This document shows, piece after piece, positions 43,329 to 51,112 of a DNA stretch of 64,000 bases. Where the stretch lies: contig NZ_CP132976.1 of assembly GCF_030864005.1 (NCBI RefSeq), forward strand, positions 2,666,001-2,730,000. Reading direction: 5' to 3'. Position 1 is the stretch's first letter; every line of letters begins with the position of its first letter. This DNA is from Achromobacter seleniivolatilans. GTDB lineage: Bacteria; Pseudomonadota; Gammaproteobacteria; Burkholderiales; Burkholderiaceae_B. The translations under genes were made by a program, and so were the position numbers. Under the pieces are notes generated by a model, which searched no databases, had not been told where the DNA came from, and was given only the letters and a program-made list of their open reading frames with translations.

Positions 43329-43702
43329 GCTTCCTCCGGCATCGAGTAAACGGGGTATTCCGGCTCCGCTTCACCGCTACCAGAAGCGATGCGCACCCAC
43401 GTATTCAGCTGCTCCCGCGCGTCCGCGCCATGGCGCGGGTGCCCTGCCCACATGAGCAGCCATTGCCCGCGCTCCGGCGCACTGAGCGTCATCAGATGTT
43501 TCGCCAGCAGACGATCCAACGTGGGGCGATCAGCAAGCGCCACGCCCCCGCGGCAGCGCCAGCACCTGCAAGGTGAATAGGATGCCCCCAACTCGACAGC
43601 TTGAGCCTGCTTGCGCCGCTCCTTCTCGGCTTTGACAGGATTGGTGTCCGGCTCTTGATACGGGATTTCCAGCCATGTTTCCGGGTTGCTGTGATCGAGC
43701 AT
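43325..43702 (-). CDS. Hypothetical early phage protein
   Basis: A 125-residue protein with CRCWRCRGG near residue 45, a possible metal site, and a GQWLLMWAGHPR helix. It overlaps the Q-like gene by 4 bp. No family recognised; position suggests a replication or regulation accessory. Confidence 0.65.
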   Translation of the reverse strand: MLDHSNPETWLEIPYQEPDTNPVKAEKERRKQAQAVELGASYSPCRCWRCRGGVALADRPTLDRLLAKHLMTLSAPERGQWLLMWAGHPRHGADAREQLNTWVRIASGSGEAEPEYPVYSMPEEA

Positions 43703-43711
43703 GATCAGTCC

Positions 43712-43840
43712 TTAAACGATTCCAGGGTTGTAGGGAGGGACGCGCAACAAGCGCGCCACAAGCTCAACCGCAGAGCCGCTTAAGCTGGCATCTGGGCAAG
43801 CGCAACGCCCCTCCGCAATAGCGGCGGCGATGTACTTCAT
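43712..43840 (-). CDS. Small early peptide
   Basis: A 42-residue frame (MKYIAAAIAEGRCACPDASL...) fills the gap between the helicase and the next gene, and its stop is nine bases before the following ATG. The ribosome site is weak. It is included because the operon otherwise has almost no gaps. Confidence 0.4.
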   Translation of the reverse strand: MKYIAAAIAEGRCACPDASLSGSAVELVARLLRVPPYNPGIV

Positions 43841-43881
43841 TGGCAGTGAACCTGCACAAACGGCAGGCGAAGTGGGGCCGG

Positions 43882-45609
43882 TTACGCGGCCCCCCGGTTT
43901 TGCATGGAATAGATCGGTGGCCGCGTGAAGTGCGCGTAGTCGCGGTATTGCCCAGTCACGCGGTCGTAATGGAGCTCAACCATCCCCACTCGACCTACGA
44001 ACTTCTTGCGAATTTTCTGGATGTGGATCTCCACCGGCTTATGCTCGTCCTTGACGTGCCGGTACACCGTTATGCAGTTGTCGGCCTTGTTGCGCCAATG
44101 TGCCGAGCCGGATACGTCGTAAGGTGTGGGAATGGGGTAATCGCCGGACTCCTTGTCCTTGTAGAGCTTGGCCGGGTGCGCAACGACCCACGTGTGCACG
44201 CCATGCGCCCAGCAGAATTTACGGATCTTCGACAGGGCCAGGGAGATGTAGTCCGTCTCGGTCTGCCCCGCCGCGCGCCCATGCTCGATCTCATTCCACG
44301 GGTCCATGATCAGCCCGCGGATGCCCTTGCGAGTCACCAAGCGACTAGCCTGCTCCAGAAGGGCATCGAGGCTGGGCGATTCCGGCATCATGAACGTGAA
44401 GTGATCAGCCAAGAAATCCATCGCGCTGTCCAACTCAGCCACGTCCATACGCTCGCTCGGGCCTGCGGCGAACGGTTTGCCGATGAACTTTTCCATCAGC
44501 TTTTCGCTGTGATAGTCCGCGGGGAAGTTCTCAGGCGAGAACACACCGAAGTTCCAGCCGTGATGCTGCGCCAAGTGGACCGCCAGCGCGTCCAGCCATT
44601 CGGATTTGCCATGGCCAGGGATGCCGGTCACCAGTGTCCATTCGCCCTCTAGCACGGTGTAATGCCCGTCCATGCCCTGCCACCCGGTGGGGGTTCCGCG
44701 ACGTACCTCACCATCGTAGCGACGAAGGATTTCCGAACGGAAGTCCGTCACCGAGTAGGTGCCTTCGATCGGCACCGGCTGCGCGTCTTCGATGCACTTC
44801 TGCAAGGCTTCGGGGCCAAGCTTGATAAGCACATCGTTTGCGTCCTTGCAGTCTTCCGGCCAGGTCACGATCAGGCACTTATCCCTACCGAGCCGGCGGA
44901 CCAGCTCTTCCTGAAGGCGCCGGCCCGGCGCGTCGTCGTCCACAGCGATGACGTGTTCGCGGACGTTTGCGAGCTGTGCACAGTCAAGAAAATCGAACTT
45001 GCTGTCGTAGTTCTTCGTGTCCGGGGTAGGCGCGCCGTCGGGCACCGAGACACAGTTTTTGAAACCGCCCTCCTCCACGGACAGCTTGTCCATCTCGCCT
45101 TCGACCCAGATCAATACCGCATCCACGTCATTCAAGCCGTACAGCACACGCTTCGCCCCCGACGCAAGCCGAAACAGCTTGTCGCCGGTGCGGTACTTGA
45201 CGTTGATCACCTCATCGCCGTCCAGGTACGGGAACATCACGCAGGTTCGCTCCTCCTCAACCTGCGGGAAGTACTGCGAGCCGTAGCCGATGCAGTTGCG
45301 CAGCAGCGTGGCCTGACTGATGCCACGTCCGGCGAAGTAGTCCACGACCGCTTGTGGCAAGTCCGTACGGTTCACCACGTACTCGGGCTTGCGGTAGATC
45401 TTCGGCGCATCGGGACGGCGTTCTTCGCCATGCCCCAGCGATCCACCCCAACCGCAGTGGTGGCAGTTCCACAAGCCCTTGTCCGTGTTGACCGACAGGC
45501 AGGGGTAGTTCTTCTTCTTCCGGCTGGAAGAGCATTTCGGGCAGGTGGTCTTGACCTCGACACCCGAACGGCCGCGCAGATCGATTCCGAAGTCTTCGAG
45601 AGTTTTCAC
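43882..45609 (-). CDS. Replicative primase-helicase (T7 gp4/DnaB-like)
   Basis: A 575-residue fusion. It has a zinc-binding domain (CPKC 23-26, CHHC 49-52), a TOPRIM primase core with Glu 170 and Asp 224-226, and a RecA/DnaB-like helicase with Walker A GIPGHGKS at 329-336 and LIMDPWNEIEHG as the Walker B region. It unwinds and primes the phage fork by itself, so no host DnaB loader is needed. It overlaps the initiator gene by 4 bp. Confidence 0.92.
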   Translation of the reverse strand: MKTLEDFGIDLRGRSGVEVKTTCPKCSSSRKKKNYPCLSVNTDKGLWNCHHCGWGGSLGHGEERRPDAPKIYRKPEYVVNRTDLPQAVVDYFAGRGISQATLLRNCIGYGSQYFPQVEEERTCVMFPYLDGDEVINVKYRTGDKLFRLASGAKRVLYGLNDVDAVLIWVEGEMDKLSVEEGGFKNCVSVPDGAPTPDTKNYDSKFDFLDCAQLANVREHVIAVDDDAPGRRLQEELVRRLGRDKCLIVTWPEDCKDANDVLIKLGPEALQKCIEDAQPVPIEGTYSVTDFRSEILRRYDGEVRRGTPTGWQGMDGHYTVLEGEWTLVTGIPGHGKSEWLDALAVHLAQHHGWNFGVFSPENFPADYHSEKLMEKFIGKPFAAGPSERMDVAELDSAMDFLADHFTFMMPESPSLDALLEQASRLVTRKGIRGLIMDPWNEIEHGRAAGQTETDYISLALSKIRKFCWAHGVHTWVVAHPAKLYKDKESGDYPIPTPYDVSGSAHWRNKADNCITVYRHVKDEHKPVEIHIQKIRKKFVGRVGMVELHYDRVTGQYRDYAHFTRPPIYSMQNRGAA

Positions 45610-46709
45610 AGCACGGGCTCCGCGTTGCCGATAGCGTCGAAGAAGCGATTGCCGATGCGGTACCGCCCCCCGTCAAGCTGAGTCACACTCGCGCCAGGAA
45701 ACCGCTCCTGAAGAGCCGCCATCACTGCGACTCGGTCGCCCACACCTGCCGAATCTCCGCCCGTGTCGTTTGCAATGAACCTGTCGATCTGGTCGGCAGA
45801 TCGCAGGATCAGCTCGATCCCGTTGTACTTTTCCCCCCGGTCGTTCAGGCCCATGTTGTGCGGCGTCTTGCTGCAACCGCGAATAGCCCGGCGCAGGTCG
45901 TCGACGCTATGCCCCGCCTTCAACGCGGTTCGGATGACCTTGCGCCGCTTGTCGTCCAGCACAGAACGAGGTGAACTCATCGCCTCCTGCCAGTAGGCGA
46001 AGACCTCCTGCACATCGTCAGGTTTCGGCGGCGGCGTCCGTTCCGAGGGTTCTCCGTCGGCTCCTCGGTCGGCGCAAGCCGACAAAGGGGTTTTATCTTT
46101 TAGAGATGGAGATGGAGATGGAGATGGAGATGGGGCACTGCCCGATTCTGCTATGGGCATGCTACTAGCAGAATCTAGCAGTGCGCCGGGCATGCTGTTA
46201 GCACTTTCTGGCAGTGCTTCAAGCATGGTCCTAGCAACTTCAGGCACTGCGGCTTGCGTGCTAGTGGCATGCTCCTGGCTGGCTTTAGCAACCTCGCCGC
46301 TTGCCATGTCGATGCGCTTGGCGTACTCCGGCATGCGCTGGGCAGCACCAGAGCGGCCATACCGTTTGCATAAGGCGGCCCACCGCGCTTTTTCGCTTCT
46401 GGCTCCCGAATCAGACACCCACGGATTGTGCTCGGCCCAGTCGTGTATTTCCCTGCTCAACTCATCGCCATCGAGAAAGCCAACGTCGTGCAGCGCCGCG
46501 ACGAACGCGCCCTCATCGCCGGCCCAATCCACAGCCAGCTCGATATCTTCGTCGGACAGTCCAACCAAATTGCCATCGGGCCGATTGGCCGCGCACCACA
46601 GGAATAGGCAGACCAGGCGCCATGCGCCATCACCACCGACACGGCGGATCAGCTTCTTGGTCTTCGGGTGCGAAGCCAGGCCCACGGAAAGACGAGCGTC
46701 AATTGCCAT
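45606..46709 (-). CDS. Phage replication initiator (O-like) with embedded origin
   Basis: A 367-residue protein. The N-terminal 115 residues look like a winged-helix DNA-binding part (MAIDARLSVGLASHPKTKKLIRRVGG...). A low-complexity middle follows (Ala/Ser/Met/Pro repeats at about 140-185, then an SP repeat), and a C-terminal helical domain (FAYWQEAMSSPRSVLDDKRRKVIRTAL). The middle is coded by tandem 33-bp repeats that look like iterons, as in lambda O. It is co-transcribed with the primase-helicase. Confidence 0.85.
   Translation of the reverse strand: MAIDARLSVGLASHPKTKKLIRRVGGDGAWRLVCLFLWCAANRPDGNLVGLSDEDIELAVDWAGDEGAFVAALHDVGFLDGDELSREIHDWAEHNPWVSDSGARSEKARWAALCKRYGRSGAAQRMPEYAKRIDMASGEVAKASQEHATSTQAAVPEVARTMLEALPESANSMPGALLDSASSMPIAESGSAPSPSPSPSPSLKDKTPLSACADRGADGEPSERTPPPKPDDVQEVFAYWQEAMSSPRSVLDDKRRKVIRTALKAGHSVDDLRRAIRGCSKTPHNMGLNDRGEKYNGIELILRSADQIDRFIANDTGGDSAGVGDRVAVMAALQERFPGASVTQLDGGRYRIGNRFFDAIGNAEPVL
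46104..46133. repeat. AGATGG x5 hexamer repeat
   Basis: Five perfect copies of a hexamer inside the initiator gene, coding for a Ser-Pro repeat in the linker. Copy-number change by whole units stays in frame and would only alter linker length. Confidence 0.9.
46155..46283. repeat. Iteron-like 33-bp tandem repeats (candidate phage ori)
   Basis: Three clear copies start at 46155, 46188 and 46221, and a weaker fourth at 46254, all exactly 33 bp apart. The shared core reads GGGCATGCTNNTAGCA, then GCAGTGC. The repeat lies in the low-complexity middle of the initiator gene, with an AT-rich stretch near 46,085-46,103 as a possible unwinding element. Confidence 0.72.
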
Positions 46710-46718
46710 ATGCCCCCC

Positions 46719-47072
46719 TCAGAAAGGAAGCCCATCGTCGGGCACCCAGACAATCTGAAAGCGCCCCGCAGTGGGCGGCAAGCAGCGCAGTGCCAATTTG
46801 ATTGCGTCGCTCGCGCGCTCGGCGCTCAGCTCGGCCGTATCTGTCGAATCCCCAACGACCTGACGCACAGGTTCGTCTTTCAACTCAATCTGCAACTGGC
46901 CGGCAATGGAAAAATCCATCCAATGGATCGGTGTCTCAACGCCTGCCGCCCACTTCAATACCTTGATCCGCGGCTCTTCCTCGTGCACAGCCTGATAGAG
47001 GACGACCTCGTATTCCGCCCCAGCGCTGTCTTGATAGTTGGAAAGCGGCATAACCATACGTGGAACTTGCAT
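46719..47072 (-). CDS. Hypothetical early phage protein
   Basis: A 117-residue protein starting MQVPRMVMPL, with GGAGG five bases before the ATG at 47072. Two beta-rich segments (AEYEVVLYQAVHEEEPRIKVL and DFSIAGQLQIELKD) surround a conserved-looking core. No family recognised. It lies just upstream of the replication initiator. Confidence 0.7.
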   Translation of the reverse strand: MQVPRMVMPLSNYQDSAGAEYEVVLYQAVHEEEPRIKVLKWAAGVETPIHWMDFSIAGQLQIELKDEPVRQVVGDSTDTAELSAERASDAIKLALRCLPPTAGRFQIVWVPDDGLPF

Positions 47073-47171
47073 AGAACCTCCCTCACTCCACAAAGAAGGC
47101 ACTGCGGCAGGATGGGTGGAGGAGTCCATCTCTTCGGGAGCTACCCTAGCCGTGTGCACACCGATATCCGC

Positions 47172-47372
47172 CTACGGTCTGAACCGATAGCGGCGTTGTA
47201 AGTTGGCCCGCAAGCGCTCTTCGCGCTCCAGACTCTGGTCAAAGTCCGCGATCCATTGCCGCATTGCGCGGCGGCGCCAGATCAGCCACACGCCAATGCA
47301 GCAGCCTGTAATCAACATCAGCAACCACGTAAACGCGGCGATCAAGATCAGGATCGAAGTAGCGGTGCCCAT
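47172..47372 (-). CDS. Small membrane protein
   Basis: A 66-residue protein with one or two hydrophobic helices (ATSILILIAAFTWLLMLITG, CCIGVWLIW) and a basic C terminus. The ATG at 47372 is chosen because it starts just before the hydrophobic segment. Function unknown. Confidence 0.5.
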   Translation of the reverse strand: MGTATSILILIAAFTWLLMLITGCCIGVWLIWRRRAMRQWIADFDQSLEREERLRANLQRRYRFRP

Positions 47373-47532
47373 GTCAGCAATCCACAGGCCCAATGGAGAT
47401 GGCACCAGGAGCCGGCGGCGTAGTGGTGTCGCCGGGGATGTGCGCGCTGAGTCCAGCCAAGGTGTCGCCGTCAGCTCTCAGCGCCTTAAAATGGGTGTTC
47501 TCACGTTCACCGACATTTGGAAGGGGCAGGCA

Positions 47533-47835
47533 ATGAGATGGGACGTTTTGATTCGTGATGCCATTAGAGACCGCCGTGTTCTAGAGATTTGGTACGACGG
47601 GACAGGCCCGCGCCTGATCGAACCCCACCGCTACGGGGTGAGTACTGCAGGGAGTCTGGTATTGCGCGCCTGGCAGCAATCGAATGCGCGTAAGCCGCTG
47701 GATCGGCCCGCATTCCGGCTGTTCGACGTTGGGAAAGTTGCCCAGGCCGTTGAGACGCAGAAAACGTTCCCCGGCCCACGGCAGGGCTACGGTCCGACAG
47801 ACGAAACCATGCAGCGGATCTACGCTCAGCTTTGA
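47533..47835 (+). CDS. WYL-like small protein
   Basis: A 100-residue protein: RRVLEIWYDGTGPRLIEPHRYGV and SLVLRAWQQS match the WYL-domain beta core that binds nucleic acid or ligands, here without the usual HTH. GGGGCAGG lies just before the ATG. It is on the opposite strand to the surrounding early operon, so it is probably expressed in the lysogen. Confidence 0.72.
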   Translation: MRWDVLIRDAIRDRRVLEIWYDGTGPRLIEPHRYGVSTAGSLVLRAWQQSNARKPLDRPAFRLFDVGKVAQAVETQKTFPGPRQGYGPTDETMQRIYAQL

Positions 47836-47882
47836 AGTGCGCGATGCACTTCATGCCGGGAGCGATCTGGGTGATGTCGGCG

Positions 47883-48128
47883 TTAAGCATGCGGGCGCTC
47901 CTGCTGTCTAGCTCGCCCCTTATGCTGACGCTGGAGCATTGCGGCGCAGTCCCGCACCGTGACCTCCCCACTAGTCTCGCGCTCGATTTCGATTGAATAA
48001 TGCAGTGAGATGGCGGTATGCCCCAACACCCACTGACTCACCAACGCTTGACTGACTGGTGGCCGCAGCGCTGCACCAAATTGGGCTTGGGAGCGCCCCT
48101 GCTCTTTCAGGTATACGGATAGGTGCAT
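47883..48128 (-). CDS. Cro/YdaS-like DNA-binding protein
   Basis: An 81-residue HTH protein (MHLSVYLKEQGRSQAQFGAAL, VSQALVSQWVLGHTAIS, YSIEIERETSGEVT), of the YdaS/Cro type. It is divergent from the CI-like gene with operator palindromes in between, so it probably acts as Cro for the lytic switch and is the first gene of the leftward early operon. Confidence 0.8.
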   Translation of the reverse strand: MHLSVYLKEQGRSQAQFGAALRPPVSQALVSQWVLGHTAISLHYSIEIERETSGEVTVRDCAAMLQRQHKGRARQQERPHA

Positions 48129-48142
48129 TGCTCAGCCTTTTA

Positions 48143-48169
48143 CTATTTAGGTCAAATAGTACAGCTATT
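48143..48169. promoter_or_regulatory. Repressor operators between cro-like and cI-like genes
   Basis: Two overlapping palindromes: CTATTTAGGTCAAATAG (48143-48159) and AATAGTACAGCTATT (48155-48169), with half-site AAATAG. A weaker copy sits near 48,179-48,196. They lie in the divergent promoter region of the Cro-like and CI-like genes. Confidence 0.72.
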
Positions 48170-48227
48170 CGAACTGACAATACAAGTGCAGCTATTCATG
48201 TTAAAAGTCTGGCTTTTAGGACGCGTA

Positions 48228-48659
48228 ATGAAAAAAGAGCTTTCCCAACAGCAGCAGGACGATGCCGCCAGACTGAGACTCTTGTTCGACGCCTGGAAGG
48301 AGGCGCACGGCGGCTCTCAAGCGAAAGCCGCCGCAGCGGGTGGTTTCGGATCTCAAGGAACGGTGTGGCAGTACCTCAACGGGCGCATCGCGCTAAATGC
48401 GAGTGCCGTCCTGAAGTTCGCAAAGCTGTTGCAGTGTTCTCCATGGGAGATTAGCCCCAGCATTGCTGCGGAGTACGATCTCACCAAGGAGTTGGGCGGA
48501 GTCAATCGGGAGGATGAGCCCAATGACTGGCCTTTTTTTTCCATACCGAGGTCCCGCTTCGATGCATTGACCGACCGGCAGAAGGGCCTGATTGAAGGCC
48601 GACTAGCGGCCATATTGGATGAAATAGAAAAAGATCCAGGAATCAGTGCGAAAAAATGA
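48228..48659 (+). CDS. CI-like repressor (HTH only)
   Basis: A 143-residue protein with a basic/Gln-rich start (MKKELSQQQQDDAARLRLLFDAWKE) and an XRE-like HTH (SQAKAAAAGGFGSQGTVWQYLNGRIALNASAVLKFAKLLQ). The C-terminal part is short, with no LexA-like peptidase, so induction by RecA cleavage is not evident. It overlaps the next gene by 4 bp. It should maintain lysogeny by binding the AAATAG operators. Confidence 0.8.
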   Translation: MKKELSQQQQDDAARLRLLFDAWKEAHGGSQAKAAAAGGFGSQGTVWQYLNGRIALNASAVLKFAKLLQCSPWEISPSIAAEYDLTKELGGVNREDEPNDWPFFSIPRSRFDALTDRQKGLIEGRLAAILDEIEKDPGISAKK

Positions 48660-49528
48660 CGATCCCGACCGCCGAAGAGTTCAAAGATGCGATTGCGGCC
48701 TTGAAGAGCGCAGATGCTTCAAGCATGCATATCCACCTCAATCGGGACTTTTTCCTGCACGACTCCGACCTATCGGTCCGTCTGGCCAACGACGTTTTCC
48801 ATGAAAGAGCCAGCCGTGCAAAGTTCGCCATGGCATTGCCGGCTGGACGATGGCTGGCAGAGCAACGAACCTTCCTGAGGGCCGCGTCTGCGGCGTTCCG
48901 ATCCCGGCGAGGGTCAGGAAGGACTACGCGGGAAGCCGCCCGCAGCTTGGCGCGGGCCCTTCAAAGCGCAGCGGCATTTGGGCCGGAGACATTCCAGCGC
49001 CGGGTCAATTTGGTCTGCAATTTTCGTCCAACGAAGACCATTTGGACTGGTAGGGTGCTCGAACACTTGAACGAGTACTTTCACGAAGATGCGCCTGCCG
49101 CTCTCCAAAAACGGAAAGCAGCACTCCCCGGTCATTTGAAGCGAGTACACCAAGGAATCGCATCTCTCCAGGTGTTGCTCGAAGATCGCAACCAATACAG
49201 CGGGCGAAAGGACGTAGAGGTTGAAATCCTGCGCCAAGCAACTGTGCTGGCAAGCAGCCTCAACAAAGACACTATCTTTCCTCCGATTGAGCGTTTCGAC
49301 CGGACGGCTCGAGTAAGAATCTTGATTTGGCGGCTGACCACCCTAAATCTGCGGTTGGTCCGCGGTCGAGGGGTGGCTGCAATTCGGCACCTCCTCGAAC
49401 TAGACGGCGTCGAAAGTGAATGGACCGAGCGCCAGCTTGAAAAGCAATGTGCACAATACGAGCACTGGGAGCGACAACGCCTCCAGCTTCGGACGCATAT
49501 TTCCGGGCAGCTCAACAAGACGCTTTGA
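48656..49528 (+). CDS. Repressor-linked gene of unknown function
   Basis: A 290-residue basic, largely helical soluble protein, ATGA-coupled to the CI-like gene, so translated in the lysogen. No membrane segment and no family I recognise. Central stretches (RRVNLVCNFRPTKTIWTGRVLEHLNEYFHE) look like a folded core. In other lambdoid phages this place (rexA/rexB) is used by superinfection-exclusion genes; here that is only suggested by position. Confidence 0.7.
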   Translation: MTIPTAEEFKDAIAALKSADASSMHIHLNRDFFLHDSDLSVRLANDVFHERASRAKFAMALPAGRWLAEQRTFLRAASAAFRSRRGSGRTTREAARSLARALQSAAAFGPETFQRRVNLVCNFRPTKTIWTGRVLEHLNEYFHEDAPAALQKRKAALPGHLKRVHQGIASLQVLLEDRNQYSGRKDVEVEILRQATVLASSLNKDTIFPPIERFDRTARVRILIWRLTTLNLRLVRGRGVAAIRHLLELDGVESEWTERQLEKQCAQYEHWERQRLQLRTHISGQLNKTL

Positions 49529-49707
49529 GCCCGGAGGTTGTTGTGTTGAAAACGCCGAACGACGGCCGGGGGCTTCCCCCCTCCTAATTCTTCCAGAAGC
49601 GACGGGGGCATCAATGCCTTCAGAAGTTCAAACTACGCCCGTTCCTCAAGCCTCCATGGCCCTTCATACTGATTTTCATGAAGAGCACGCCAGCACGTCT
49701 GAAATAT

Positions 49708-49737
49708 AAATAGCCAGACTATTTACATTGCAAATAG
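49708..49737. promoter_or_regulatory. Second repressor operator set (rightward early promoter)
   Basis: AAATAGCCAGACTATTT (49708-49724), a perfect 6-5-6 palindrome, overlaps CTATTTACATTGCAAATAG (49719-49737). These use the same AAATAG half-site as the operators near 48,150. They precede the rightward early operon, so repressor can control both early promoters and the cI pair lies between them. Confidence 0.75.
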
Positions 49738-49778
49738 TTGAGCTTATATTTACGGCGTACTCACGGCCCAAAAGACTA

Positions 49779-49811
49779 AGCCTCTAGACGAGTGCGAATC
49801 GACTAGAGGCT
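49779..49811 (+). promoter_or_regulatory. Leader hairpin of rightward early operon
   Basis: AGCCTCTAG and its exact complement form a 9-bp stem with a 15-base loop in the leader. No T run follows, so it is not a simple terminator. It may be a nut/boxB-like antitermination or mRNA-stability structure. Confidence 0.45.
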
Positions 49812-49872
49812 CGTGTGATGGGCAAGAGTGCGAATCTTGCCGCGCAACCCCGGGCAGCCTGAGGAGGCCAAC

Positions 49873-50184
49873 ATGTCCAAATTACTGATCCGCCCTGAGG
49901 GGACGGAGGGGCTTTGTCACGCCCAAAATGTAGCACACCCCCACGCTCCAGCGAAACCTGGAGATTTGCCCAGTATTGTTCCCGCCGGACTTCCCGCTCT
50001 CGAACTAGCTCGTTCCGGACTGCTCCATACACTATTCATTCTGGAAGCGCTGAATGCGCTAGCGTCCAAGGACCCCGCCGAGCTGAATGGGCTTGTCAAT
50101 GCCGCGCTCGACTTGTGCGGTCGCCACCTCGAGAACGCAGATGACGCGATTGACTCCATTAAGAAGCAAGGAGGTGGCCAATGA
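49873..50184 (+). CDS. Early phage protein, unknown
   Basis: A 103-residue protein (MSKLLIRPEGTEGLCHAQ... then a helical LLHTLFILEALNALASKD...). GAGGAGG precedes the ATG at 49873, which decides the start. No named domain. It is the first gene of the rightward operon and overlaps the next start. Confidence 0.7.
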   Translation: MSKLLIRPEGTEGLCHAQNVAHPHAPAKPGDLPSIVPAGLPALELARSGLLHTLFILEALNALASKDPAELNGLVNAALDLCGRHLENADDAIDSIKKQGGGQ

Positions 50185-50318
50185 ATCACCTCATCCACAT
50201 CCACGGCACGGAAATCCCGGTTGTCGAGGTGCAAGGTGTGCGCGTCGTCACCTGCAACGCCATCTGCGCTCTGCGCGACGCAATTAAGTCTGAGAGTTTG
50301 GAAGGGGGTGCGGCATGA
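50181..50318 (+). CDS. Small early protein, unknown
   Basis: A 45-residue protein (MNHLIHIHGTEIPVVEVQG...VTCNAICALRDAIK), ATGA-coupled to both neighbours and with AGGAGG upstream. It is short but has excellent translation signals. Confidence 0.7.
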   Translation: MNHLIHIHGTEIPVVEVQGVRVVTCNAICALRDAIKSESLEGGAA

Positions 50319-50644
50319 AAGCCCCTCTTATCATTCGCAGCGACGGTCGCGACGTTCGGTTTTGCATTGGCGCCGGCCCTGATGACCTCGACGCAGCTGA
50401 CGCGCTGGCTGCAAATCCCCTTGCCCCGCCGGAAGTATTGATTTCTGCGGCCGAAGACCGCGTTGCACGCATCAAGGATCTGGCGGCTCCGTTTGGCTAC
50501 ATCCCCGCGGACGGCATGGAGCCGGTCCCGGCCGACGTGATGGGCGATTTCGTGTCAGCCCTTGGAGCTCTCGCGGCGGAAGCCGGCCAGCTTCTGGAGC
50601 ACGGGGCTTTCCTGCGGCACCGTAAGTCTCGGGGTGAAGAATGA
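50315..50644 (+). CDS. Early phage protein, unknown
   Basis: A 109-residue protein with PLIIRSDGRDVRFCIGAG at the start and an Ala-rich helical remainder. It overlaps both neighbours by 4 bp. No domain recognised. Confidence 0.7.
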   Translation: MKAPLIIRSDGRDVRFCIGAGPDDLDAADALAANPLAPPEVLISAAEDRVARIKDLAAPFGYIPADGMEPVPADVMGDFVSALGALAAEAGQLLEHGAFLRHRKSRGEE

Positions 50645-50841
50645 ACAACATTCCCGCCCCCACGGATCTGGCCGCTATGGCGTGGGAAATTCAGGCGCTT
50701 TTCGATGCGCTGGATGAACTCATGCCGCTGGATAGTGCCGACAATCCCCCGGCGCTGCACGGCCTGGCCTCCGTAGGTCGTGCCCGCGCGCAAGAGCTTG
50801 CTAATCATCTGTCTAAGGTGGAGGGCTTTACCAATGCATAA
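50641..50841 (+). CDS. Small early protein, unknown
   Basis: A 66-residue acidic helical protein (AMAWEIQALFDALDELMPLD...). It is coupled to the upstream gene by ATGA and overlaps the next start by 8 bp. No family recognised. Confidence 0.65.
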   Translation: MNNIPAPTDLAAMAWEIQALFDALDELMPLDSADNPPALHGLASVGRARAQELANHLSKVEGFTNA

Positions 50842-51112
50842 GCCCCGCAACCCTTTCGAACAGTTGGAAGCAGCGAAGCGCGCACGGAACCAGTACATCC
50901 GCCTGTACGACGCGGCCACGGCCGAACTGTCCGAATTGAAAGGACGGGCGGCCGACCTCCGCGAGCGCTGCGCCACCCTGGCCAGCGCGCTGGAGATCAC
51001 CACCAGCATCCTGGAAGCCTCGACCGACAATCAATTGAAGGCCAGCGCCGCTGCGGCGCGGTCCCTGCTGAACACCGCGGGGCGCGCCCCCGTCACGGAG
51101 GCACATCAATGA
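50834..51112 (+). CDS. Small coiled-coil early protein
   Basis: A 92-residue protein, mostly one long helix (NPFEQLEAAKRARNQYIRLY to ATLASALEITTSILEAS), likely a coiled coil. Start ATG 50834. It overlaps the rha start by 4 bp. Function unknown. Confidence 0.7.
   Translation: MHKPRNPFEQLEAAKRARNQYIRLYDAATAELSELKGRAADLRERCATLASALEITTSILEASTDNQLKASAAAARSLLNTAGRAPVTEAHQ

Noticed and set aside
46104..46133. AGATGG hexamer repeat as a phase-variation switch
   Set aside because: The unit is six bases, so changes stay in frame and cannot turn the gene off.
49615..49709. A 31-codon rightward frame before the early operon operators
   Set aside because: No ribosome site, and it ends inside the operator region; likely chance.
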